From contig VXMJ01000063.1 in the NCBI GenBank assembly GCA_009841145.1, positions 1-64,000 of the forward strand: 64,000 nucleotides of DNA, written 5' to 3'. The notes beneath the pieces are model-generated. The model searched no databases, was not told the DNA's origin, and saw only the letters and a program-made list of their open reading frames with translations. Position 1 is the stretch's first letter, and each line of letters starts with the position of its first letter. The position numbers were made by a program, and so were the translations under genes. This stretch comes from Caldilineaceae bacterium SB0661_bin_34 (GTDB taxonomy: Bacteria; Chloroflexota; Anaerolineae; Caldilineales; Caldilineaceae). This document shows, one piece after another, positions 41,803 through 50,858 of the stretch.

Positions 41803-41843
41803 TTCACCTGTTGTTCACCTCAAATTCACATTCATGCTACAAT
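41803..41843 (+). promoter_or_regulatory. Three TTCAC direct repeats with exact 11-bp period plus extended -10 (TGCTACAAT)
   Basis: TTCACCTGTTG|TTCACCTCAAA|TTCACATTCAT starting at 41803, 41814, 41825; TACAAT at 41838-41843. Confidence 0.75.
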
Positions 41844-41961
41844 GATTATTGGATGCCCATCCGACCCGCCCCCACAGGGCAATCACAGGTTTCCACACTG
41901 GGGAGGAGGATTGTGGTGGTGCCCGCGTCGGCGTGAATCAGTACAACTGAGGAGACACATT

Positions 41962-43314
41962 GTGATCAAGGGAACTCGCTACTTGCTCAGGAGTGCCTCG
42001 CTGGCGCTCCTAGCCCTGACGTTGATGGTAGCCATGGCGTTGCCGTCCTCGGCGGCCGATGATAAGTGCAGCCCCAGCCAGATGTTGGATGAAGTTGAGA
42101 TCGTCAGTGTTGCGGCCAAGGAAGCTCCGGCTGTCTGGAGCGCCCAGGACTTGGTGAACTTCGACTATGACGGCGACATCGAGAACGGGCTCTTGGAAGT
42201 CAGCTTCAAGGACATTCCCACCGACTTCGACTTCGATGGCTACATCATTGAGGCTGTACCCGGCGACGATGACCCCGGCGACTCCAAAGCGTTGGGGGTG
42301 GCCGCCTACACAACTTCTTCGCTGATCGCACGACCCTCCGTTGTCGGTTCCACGGTTACGGAGATTCTGAACCTCGAGCCCGGCACGAAGTACTACGTGA
42401 CGGTCTATGCCATCAACCACAATACGGTGCAAATCAGCCCGAACCAGCGTGCACAAGACAGCAGTTCGGCCACGACGCTGCTGAGTGCTCCGTTCCTAGG
42501 GGCACTCGAGGTGGGGAGAGGGGCTGTTCATACTGAAGATACTGCTTCCACTTGGACCCTTGACGTTCCATTGACTGATTGTGCAACTCCAGCGGCCAAC
42601 TCTGCCTGCCAAACCGTCGATTGGTGGGATGTTGACTTGGAAGACAAGGATTATCAGGGCGCGCACTTTGCGTTCTACGATGCAGAGGACGAAGCGGGAC
42701 AGCACTACTTCCGCTGGCTGAACCCCGGCGACTACGGTCCCTTTGACCATGTCCTAGCCAAGAAGGATAACAAGCAGGCCGACATGTTATCCCTTGACAA
42801 GGACGGCGACGTGGAAAACCACTGCGATGCTGATGATATCGGCGGCGACTGCGGTCATACCCACTACCAGTTCAAGGCCGTGGACGACAACGGCAACACC
42901 GTGGCCAGCGAACTGGTGGAGACCGACGGCAAGTTCACGATGAATTCTGGTACCGGTAGGGGTTACTTCCAGACGGTGTTTACCGCCGAGAATGGCGATC
43001 TGACCCTGTCCGTCTCACTGGGACGCATGGTCGGCGGCAAGTACAAGGCCATGAGCGACACCGCGTCCGTGATGTTCGAGGCTCCGGGTGATCTGAGGGC
43101 TCTTGACCAGACATATAACGAGTACGCGCGGGTCAACGCGGATATCGCCAAGGACGTGAACGAGGTAGATGACATCGAAAGGTATCTCGATTCGGTCTTT
43201 GCTGAACTCACAAGCATCGATGAGCAGGCCGAGCGTTTCAAGAACGACAAGCAGGTAGATGGTGCACCAGCCAACAACAAGATGGTGGCCTATCTCAACA
43301 ACCAGTTGAAGTAA
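41962..43314 (+). CDS. Secreted acidic protein with FnIII-like segment
   Basis: GTG start in frame; signal peptide IKGTRYLLRSASLALLALTLMVAMALPSSAA; FnIII-like VTEILNLEPGTKYYVTVYAINHNT. Confidence 0.72.
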   Translation: MIKGTRYLLRSASLALLALTLMVAMALPSSAADDKCSPSQMLDEVEIVSVAAKEAPAVWSAQDLVNFDYDGDIENGLLEVSFKDIPTDFDFDGYIIEAVPGDDDPGDSKALGVAAYTTSSLIARPSVVGSTVTEILNLEPGTKYYVTVYAINHNTVQISPNQRAQDSSSATTLLSAPFLGALEVGRGAVHTEDTASTWTLDVPLTDCATPAANSACQTVDWWDVDLEDKDYQGAHFAFYDAEDEAGQHYFRWLNPGDYGPFDHVLAKKDNKQADMLSLDKDGDVENHCDADDIGGDCGHTHYQFKAVDDNGNTVASELVETDGKFTMNSGTGRGYFQTVFTAENGDLTLSVSLGRMVGGKYKAMSDTASVMFEAPGDLRALDQTYNEYARVNADIAKDVNEVDDIERYLDSVFAELTSIDEQAERFKNDKQVDGAPANNKMVAYLNNQLK

Positions 43315-43344
43315 ACCCCAAAAACTGACTAGGAGACCAACATA

Positions 43345-43449
43345 ATGCGCACTTGGACAAAGCCCGTATTGGTGAAGCTGGACATCGCTGAGACCCTCAG
43401 GGGTCAAGGCCCCTGTCCCGATGGCGACGGTGGCTCGGAAGCCATGTAG
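43345..43449 (+). CDS. 34-aa RiPP/lasso-precursor-like peptide (not in supplied ORF track)
   Basis: MRTWTKPVLVKLDIAETLRGQGPCPDGDGGSEAM*; RBS AGGAGA at 43331; terminator 43 bp after the stop. Confidence 0.6.
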   Translation: MRTWTKPVLVKLDIAETLRGQGPCPDGDGGSEAM

Positions 43450-43492
43450 CCATTCCAAACTTCGAGCCGAATGCCTCCCATGGCTCGGTTGG

Positions 43493-43524
43493 ACAGCCTC
43501 GGCGAAAGCCGGGGCTGTTTCTTT
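43493..43524 (+). terminator. Rho-independent terminator of the 41962-43449 unit
   Basis: ACAGCCTCGGC-GAAA-GCCGGGGCTGT followed by TTCTTT. Confidence 0.88.
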
Positions 43525-45439
43525 ATGCTCCAAGGTGAAGCGATGTCGCTGTCCCGGTAGCCCATCGCAATACCCTATGAAGGAACCACAGAACAGTGAG
43601 GTTCAACGGTAGGCGGTTTGGTGGACTGCAGAACCTGGATCGCACGCAGGACGACCAAGTGAATGGATTGAATGCGGGACGGATGAAGGGCGGGTCCGTG
43701 TCGTTTACCGGAACCGAGTTGCCCTCAACACGGAACAGGTGGTCCAGCAACATCGCGGATCGAAGGTGCCTGTTGGCCCATTGAGCCACCAATTCGGACG
43801 CGGACCGACGATCCCAAACCTCGTCCCGATGGGCTGACAGTCGGATTGGTGCACCTGTACCCCACAATCTTCAGTCCATGGGGCCGAACCTCCGACAAAT
43901 CGGAGTCCCCTCCTGCGCCGCTCTCCCGCCTTCGCGTCCATACCGATAGTGGGCCTGGTCACTGCGTTGTGGCCCCGACACATACGGACAGGCTATGCCT
44001 GTCCCCCTCCTCCCAACCTTCAAGGGACGCAAGCAGCACGGGATGATCAGGCAGCCGACCTGGCACTCTTGCCTCGGACATTAACCGATACCGCCGTTCA
44101 AGTTGGTCCAAGCGGAATGCGGCCGGCATGAGCCACTGGAACAGTTCCAGGGACTGGACCCACTTGGACAGGTGGCTCAAGCGGATGTCCCGCCGAACCT
44201 TGAACGGCCACACGCGTTCCCTGAAATACACCGTCAGATCCGGCTCGGAACAGAGGCCCCACGGATCGTCCGCCCGTTCCGGACTGGACGGAGGCCGGTC
44301 GTCAACCGGAATGTCCAGGGACAACAGATGGCCCCGGCTTCCAGAATCGCAGCCGCATGGCGAACCGCCCCACGGTGCGACAGCACCCAAGGCAACTCCG
44401 ACTTTGCTGGCCCGGCATCGAACTGTTTCCGGTACCAATCCCTGCCGGCAGGCGTCAGAGGTTGTAAAGCGGCCGGCCTCTGCCCTGCTTGAAGTGCCGG
44501 CGCAACGGCACTGCACCCGACGATGCCGGCCTGATGTACCCCGCCTGCTCCAGCTTGCGCTACCGGCCCCGGAATGCATTGCCGGTCCAGGACATCCGGT
44601 CCGGCCCGTGGGTCCGGACCGGACACCAACTGCGGATGCATCCGGTTGCACCCATGAGCCAAGCAGACAAGAGGCCAGGGCACTGGGCAAGGGTCGAGTC
44701 GGGACGCAGGATCCGGTTCGGTGACAGTGTGTTGAATGCACGTGAACAAATATTCACCCAACAAACAGATCAGTATGCAACCGCATCCGGGGGTGACCCA
44801 TCCCCCAACCTTGATGGCATAAGTGGCAAGTACCTCGAACTCGCGGCAACAGCACTGTTTCGGTTTCGTTGATGTTGGTCCGAGTCCAGAGACAAGGGGG
44901 CCCTGTACTGTCTCGCCAAACCAAAGGATCCTTGTGGTGATCGCCAGTCAAACCCGGTCCGCCCGAGGTTTGCCCCCACTGTAGCCGCCACGTTTGGCAA
45001 TGCCACAGCTCCTTCGCGCGCTGGCGGGTCGTCCGGGAAGGTGTCAAGGTTCAGTGCTGGCTTTACCAGACCTGACAGCACACAAACTCCCGAACCCCTC
45101 CGGGCATGACCGCATCGGTCGCAGCGCACGCAGTCCTCCCAGTCGCCGGCGGTTCTGCTGCACGCGCTGTCGGTCAGCAACCAGGCTCTATCGGTGGTAC
45201 TGGTCGGTCTTGGACTGCGGGGGAAGCAAACGCCACCACCTAGCTCACGCTCGAGGACCGCAAGCGACCGGCAATGGACGTCACCGGCCGCCAACTGGAA
45301 GTCCGACTGATGAAGCCGGGCTCGGGCCAACATCAACAAAACTGGAACAGTGCCGGAAAGCACCATGCCACCCCATTTTCCTATCCTGCTGGGATGCTGA
45401 TTGAGATGCCCCGTGTAGACATTCCGCGCGGCCCGGCGG

Positions 45440-45640
45440 CCGTCATTGGCCACCGCAGACGTGCGGTGACCAATGACGGGCAGATCGATTCGGGGCCGGG
45501 GTCGCCGTGGACACGGGAGCCAAAGAGCAGTACGCGCGCCACTCCGGGCATCTGCGCTGCGGCGGCCACAACCTGCCGGGCACGCGGAACGTGGCGCAAA
45601 TCGCGGCCGGGTTTGGGCTCGACAATCCAAGTGGCCGGGA
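45440..45640 (-). pseudogene. Decayed nucleotidyltransferase (MNT) N-terminal fragment
   Basis: ARQVVAAAAQMPGVARVLLFGSRVHGDPGPES retains the GSR...GD motif; the ORF then loses similarity. Confidence 0.55.
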
Positions 45641-46050
45641 TCAGCGTCGACGGGGAGTGATTATCGCCGGAAGGCGGGCGCAGCTTCACGAACATGCCTT
45701 CACATACGGAGCGTGGCGGCGGTGCCGCAGGGTGTCGGCCGTGCCCCCGTCCGCCTACGACATCCGCGATGCCTGAATAACCGAGGGCTGCGCCTAGCCC
45801 GGACTTCCCTGCCTGCTTGGGCAAGGCGGTACCAGCCGACGCGTTGGGCAACAGGGCCGCCGCCCGCGAAGCATCCGGGAAGCGTCTCAAGCAGTCCGTG
45901 TCACAACGCGCCCGCAGTAACCAGTCCGAACGGCACCGCTGGATGCGGAAGCATGGGAAGGGCGGATGGTCCAGTGACCAACTGGCTCGGCACCAATGAA
46001 CAATGAAGTGTAGGGCCCGGCATCGGCGACCGCTTCCTGCGGTCAAGCCC

Positions 46051-48447
46051 TCACCCGTCCCGCTCTTCCTTGGCCGGCCCCAGCCGGTAACCTGCTCTGG
46101 GCTCGTTGAAGATGTACTTGGGATTGGCGGCACTCTCCCCCAGCTTCTGGCGCAGTCGCTTCACGTAGGCTCGCACCACGCTGAAATCGGCGGCCTCCCG
46201 CACCGACCAGACACGGCTCATCAAGTGCTCTCGGTTCAGCACCTGCCCTGCGTTCACTGCAAGCTCGCAGAGCAAACGATACTCCGTTGCGGTCAACTCC
46301 ACCACCCGGTCGCCCACCGTCACCCGGTGCCGGACGTAGTCGATGACCAGTTCCCCCAACCGGAAGGATTCCTGGTACAACTCCCTTTCCGGCGCCTCCC
46401 GGCGCCGCAGCGCAGCCCCCACCCGGGCCACCAACTCGGTGGGCGAGAAGGGCTTGGCGATGTAGTCGTCGGCTCCCGCCTCGAAGGCCAACGCAGGATC
46501 CTGCCCCTGCTCCGACAGCACCATCACCGGTGCATCGGTTACCTTCAACACGCGCTGCATCAGTTCCAACCCGTCGGTCCCGGACAGCGTCGAGGCCAGC
46601 AGCACCAGGTGGGGCCGCTCCACCTTAATGAGCCGCTCCATCTCCTCAGGGTCCCAGGTGACGATCAGGGTGTAGCCCGTTTCTGTCAGCGTATTGCGTA
46701 TGTGCCACAGCATCTGGGGGTCGTCGTCCACCACCAACACGCGTCCCTGCCCACGGACTGCTCGCCGCGCGCCGGCAGAAGACCGGCGCGACGCGGTCTC
46801 CTCGGCCACCGGCAGGGTGAAGAGAAACCGGGCCCCCAGGCCGGGCCCGTCGCTCTCGGCCCAGATGCGGCCTCCGTGGGCCTCCACGATACCCCGGCAC
46901 ACCGCCAGGCCCAAGGCGTCTCTTCCGGTCCCGTTCCGGTCGTCCCCCGCCTGCCGCCGGGAGGACCTGCGAAACAGCAGGGGCAAGGGCTGGAACGGTA
47001 TGCCCCGGCCCTGGTCGGTTATGCACACCGCCACGTGCGGATCCTCCTGGCGGGCGTTCACCGTGACCACGGATCCCTCCGCGGAGTAGTCGGAGGCGTT
47101 GGCCAGGAGGTGTTCCAGCACTTGGAGCACCCGCTGCCGGTCTGCCATTACCCGGGGTAGCTCCAAGGGCAGGTCCACCTCCACCGGATTGTCGGCCCTG
47201 CCCCCCAGAAACGATACCTTGGCCTGGCTCACCAGGGATGCCAGGTCCGTGGGTTCGGGGGTCAGGAACAGCATTCCCGCCTCGATGCGGGCTGCCTCCA
47301 GCAGATCCCAGATCAGGCCCCGCATCCGGTCAGCCTGCCACTCGATGATGCCGAAGAACTGGCGGGCTTTGGTTAGGTCCAGTCGAGCCAGGTCCTCCAG
47401 CACGGCGGCGGCGGAACCCTTGATGGAGGTCAGGGGCGTCAACAGTTCCTGGCTCACCGTGTCCAGGAACTCAGCTCGCTGTCGGCCCAACTCCTTCATG
47501 GGTGCCAAATCTTGCAGGGTGACCACCAGCGATGCCACACCGCCTTCCTCGGAGAGGATGGGCGTGGCGTTGATGAGGACGTTGACCCGGCGTCCGTCGG
47601 GGACCCTGAGGACGATCTCCTCGGCTCGTATCGTTTCTCCGGAGTTCAGCATCCGGATCAGCGGGTACGTCTTCAGGGAGATCTCCCGCCCGTCAGCCCG
47701 CTGGAAGGTCAACACCTCCAGCAACTGCTCCAGACTTTGGTCCGGGTCGCGCAGCCCGCCCACGATCCGCTGGGCCTCCCGGTTGCATGACAACAGTGTT
47801 CCCGTTCCGGTGTCGAAAATCGCCACGCCCACCAACGGGGTGTTGACCAGCGTCTCTAGGTCGGTCCGGGCCTGCTGCATCTCCCGGTATTGGCGGGAAT
47901 TGGCGACGGCCAAGGCCGCCTGGGAGGTGAAGAGCACCAGCACCCCCTCGTCCTCCGAGGTGAACGCAGCCTCCCCCTCCTTGCCTGCCAGGTAGAGGCT
48001 TCCCACCCGGTGTCCCAAGTGCCGGATGGGGGCTCCCAGGAAGGCTGCCATCGGCCCCAGGGGTGGACCGATAGCGGGCAGACCCACGGCCCGCGCGTAG
48101 GCGGAGAAGTCCGTAACCCGCAACGGTTCCGGCAGACCGCCCATGTGCTCGAAGAACTCCAACCCGCCGGGCAGGGCCACCACCAACTGGTGCTCCTCCG
48201 GGGTCAGGCCGGAGGTGATGATGTGCTGCAACTGCCCGCTGTCGTCCAGGATGATGATGCCGCCGTGACGAGCTCCGGTCAGGGAACAAACTTCGTCCAC
48301 CACGCTCTGCAGCATGGTGTCCAAGTCCAGGGTCTCGGTGATGCGGATGTTGTTCTGGCTCATGCGGGCGAGGCGATTGCCGGCATGAGCTGGACTTTCG
48401 GGTTCCAGCTTCGCTGCTTGGTTCAGGGCACCCTCCGCCCGTAGCAC
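46051..48447 (-). CDS. GAF/PAS hybrid histidine kinase-response regulator with C-terminal OmpR/PhoB-type DNA-binding domain
   Basis: GAF (MLQSVVDEVCSLTGARHGGIIILDD), HATPase (ITDQGRGIPF...LGLAVCRGIVEAHGGRIWAES), REC-like (RVLVVDDDPQMLWHIRNTL), wHTH (VVELTATEYRLLCELAVNAGQVLNREHLMSRVW...). Confidence 0.9.
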   Translation of the reverse strand: MLRAEGALNQAAKLEPESPAHAGNRLARMSQNNIRITETLDLDTMLQSVVDEVCSLTGARHGGIIILDDSGQLQHIITSGLTPEEHQLVVALPGGLEFFEHMGGLPEPLRVTDFSAYARAVGLPAIGPPLGPMAAFLGAPIRHLGHRVGSLYLAGKEGEAAFTSEDEGVLVLFTSQAALAVANSRQYREMQQARTDLETLVNTPLVGVAIFDTGTGTLLSCNREAQRIVGGLRDPDQSLEQLLEVLTFQRADGREISLKTYPLIRMLNSGETIRAEEIVLRVPDGRRVNVLINATPILSEEGGVASLVVTLQDLAPMKELGRQRAEFLDTVSQELLTPLTSIKGSAAAVLEDLARLDLTKARQFFGIIEWQADRMRGLIWDLLEAARIEAGMLFLTPEPTDLASLVSQAKVSFLGGRADNPVEVDLPLELPRVMADRQRVLQVLEHLLANASDYSAEGSVVTVNARQEDPHVAVCITDQGRGIPFQPLPLLFRRSSRRQAGDDRNGTGRDALGLAVCRGIVEAHGGRIWAESDGPGLGARFLFTLPVAEETASRRSSAGARRAVRGQGRVLVVDDDPQMLWHIRNTLTETGYTLIVTWDPEEMERLIKVERPHLVLLASTLSGTDGLELMQRVLKVTDAPVMVLSEQGQDPALAFEAGADDYIAKPFSPTELVARVGAALRRREAPERELYQESFRLGELVIDYVRHRVTVGDRVVELTATEYRLLCELAVNAGQVLNREHLMSRVWSVREAADFSVVRAYVKRLRQKLGESAANPKYIFNEPRAGYRLGPAKEERDG

Positions 48448-48531
48448 TGACTCCGGGAGTCAGTATAGCACGGTAAATTGCCCCAGCGGGCTGCAAGCAA
48501 CCTATATTATCACTAAAATAATTACTCTTTT

Positions 48532-48550
48532 TTCACCTATAATTCACATA
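48532..48550 (+). promoter_or_regulatory. Two TTCAC direct repeats with 11-bp spacing in an AT-rich island
   Basis: TTCACCTATAA|TTCACATATAT at 48532 and 48543; shares TTCACCT-NN-AATTCACAT with 41814-41831. Confidence 0.55.
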
Positions 48551-48717
48551 TATTTGTATTGCAGTGCTTGTTGGTCTCTATTCGTAATTTTCCTCCTAAA
48601 TTCCATCAAAAGTGTTCCCTCGTAGCTGCCTGCGAAGGACAGTGTCCGAGTGAGCGTGTCACAGCATTAGGAACGCCGTGAAAACCGATCCGGATCGATC
48701 AAGCCCTTCCGATTCGC

Positions 48718-49215
48718 ATGTTAAGACGGACGATCCTCCTTCCGTTCCTGCTGACGCAGGTCGGCCTCATTCTCTCCGGCGACGGCGCGTGGGACTCGCA
48801 CACCCTGTCCGCTGTGCGCTTGCCTCCCGAACAGGGTGCGTGTGGAACGGGCCGGCAAAGACGACGAACTACAGATAATATGGGACACTCCCAATCCAGC
48901 GGCCTGGGGACTGAACGGCTACACGGCAACGATCACGGTCATCGTGGTTGCGAGGGAATGCGATCACCTCCTTGACCGCAGAGTTCCATGTCTTCTCCCA
49001 CATCTGCACTGTCAATTTCAACGACGAAGTCAGTTGCTAGGAAGCAACTTCACAGGTCTACGGAGGTCCTGTCACCACGATACCTGTGGGACTGAAGGAA
49101 TCCAATGTAACCATGGGCCTATACCACCTATGTGCACCGAAGCTGTGGGACTCGAAACCGGTTTGCCGGGGCAAGTCGGCGGACCCAATCCCAATTCCCC
49201 GCCGTGGTCAAGTTG
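48718..49215 (+). pseudogene. Decayed relative of the secreted acidic protein family
   Basis: MLRRTILLPFLLTQVGLILSG, then in another frame ERAGKDDELQIIWDTPNPAAWGLNGYTATITVIV, resembling DEEDEVNVSWATTDPETWGLGPNKFRTSLVVIL of 31784-33253. Confidence 0.55.
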
Positions 49216-50229
49216 AGCCGTATTTCCTGCCCGGGACCGCAGTCCCGGGGGACTGTTTGGGTTTCGTTGATGCGGGTTTGAGCTCGAGACCTCGGCTCCG
49301 CGCGCGAAGAAAGTCCCATCTGCTCGGCTTAGGCCTTGGTGACCGCGGTCCCCAAGGGGCTACTCGTCCAGGATGGCCAGCTCGACTACCACGGCCGGCG
49401 CTCTCTCCCTCCGTGCTCCCAAAGCGGTTGCCAAGGACCCGCAGGAACGGGATCACATCCCCGGTGTCAGCTGTTGTCCCTATGTGAACGATCATCCCCC
49501 GCGATGGCACACAACGCGTGAAGCAAGCCCCCAGCTGTTTGGAATCCAGCCGCGCGAAGACGCGCCCGAAGGTGTCTTGCAAGGGGGCCATGGTGCAGGT
49601 CCAGGAAGATCTCCGTCCGAACCTGCTTCTGGCGATCACACAGTTCCCCCTCGATCCCGCGGCCGGTGCCACAGATCACGGCTGGGCTCGCAATCAGGAG
49701 GATGCTTTCCAGCGAATGACACCAAGCCCGGAACCGACGGGGAACGTCCACCCCGACACTGTTTCATTCTCGTTGATGCTGCTCCGAAGCCCGGTGAGGA
49801 GAAAGGCCCCGCGTTATCGGGTTTCCCCCAAAAGAACCAACAAGGGACCTTTGCCGTGGACTTCATCCCGGCTCCCGGGTCCGGTGCGGCGTGCGATTGG
49901 TCGTTGCCGGTGAGAATGCCCGGGACCGGCGGTTGGATTGGCCGAAATCATCACTAATTCAATCACCCGAAGTTTACTCTATACTCACTGATAGTTTTGC
50001 TGGCATGACCACTGAACGCCGCCCAATTGGCCTCCGTATCCAGCCCGGAGACGCTTCTTGGCCAAGAGTGTGTAAGGAGATTTTGGCATGTCGACACAGA
50101 CCCGCGTCCTGGACGTGTGCGCCTCCCCCCTCCCCGAATTTTCGGGAAGGCAGGACCATGAGCCGGTGCCTGCGCTGGAGACTGCTATGCCTGCTGGTGT
50201 CGCTCGTGCTCGGTCTGGAGACCGCGGGG

Positions 50230-50688
50230 TGCGGGCCGACGAGCATCGCTTTGAGACGGACTGCATCCTCTGTCCGGCGCCTCAGGATCTGTGGGCGGCC
50301 CGACACCGCCGCAAGGACACCCGCCGCCAGCTGGGCGGCTGGACGAAGGGCGTGATTTCCGACACACTCAAGGCCATGTCCCTGCACAAAGGTTCTGCGC
50401 GGAGGTTGTCAATCCAGCCTGCACATCGCAAATCGCCCCGCGGACGGGCCTGCTTCAGGGCACGCGCCGGGGTAATCGGTTTTTGCTGTGTCGACGGAGT
50501 TGTGGGAGGCGCATGTCAACGCCGTCTGCAACATCCGGGACCGGTTGGACGACCCTGAGATTGAGTTGTACACGCCATGCCGTGAGGCCAAGACCTTGCT
50601 CTTGAAACGAACCAGGCCGCTGGTGGAGCCTGCTCCACCCGGACTCGAGCTGCAAGGTCACACACCCCTATCAAACGAGATCCAATGA
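50230..50688 (+). pseudogene. Decayed TnpB-like gene, C-terminal half
   Basis: WTKGVISDTLKAMSLHKGSARRL... then (other frame) ELWEAHVNAVCNIRDRLDDPEIELYTPCREAKTLLLKR. Confidence 0.6.
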
Positions 50689-50858
50689 CTCGCACTGGTG
50701 CTGAAGTATGCCAGTTAAAGAAACAGGAAGTTTGCCAATTGATGTAACAGTTTGCAGTCGCCTGCGTCTTATATGGAAGGGGTATTGAGTCGTCCGCGGT
50801 CGATTCACCGCCTTTGTCAGCTTCCCATACGTCACACTCCTACTTTGAGGCTGCAGTA

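Larger units (their letters stand above)
34327..49792. repeat. Dispersed ~37-bp repeat family, eight copies (span of family)
   Basis: Consensus GGCACTGTTTCRWTYTCGTTGATGTTGGTCCGRRCCC at 34327-34359, 34513-34550, 36135-36161 (rc), 39551-39577 (rc), 44852-44888, 45318-45354 (rc), 49249-49290, 49755-49792. Confidence 0.75.

Noticed and set aside
41803-41830. TTCAC repeats considered as a mini CRISPR or replication iteron cluster
   Set aside because: 11-bp period is far too short for CRISPR, and no replication initiator gene lies nearby; the position before a -10 fits an operator.
43959-45000. Several overlapping 60-260-aa ORFs in both strands
   Set aside because: No consistent frame or family; looks like decayed insertion-sequence DNA, and I could not assign it.
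34327-49792. 37-bp repeats considered as a CRISPR array
   Set aside because: Copies are kilobases apart, in both orientations and divergent, with no regular spacers and no cas genes.
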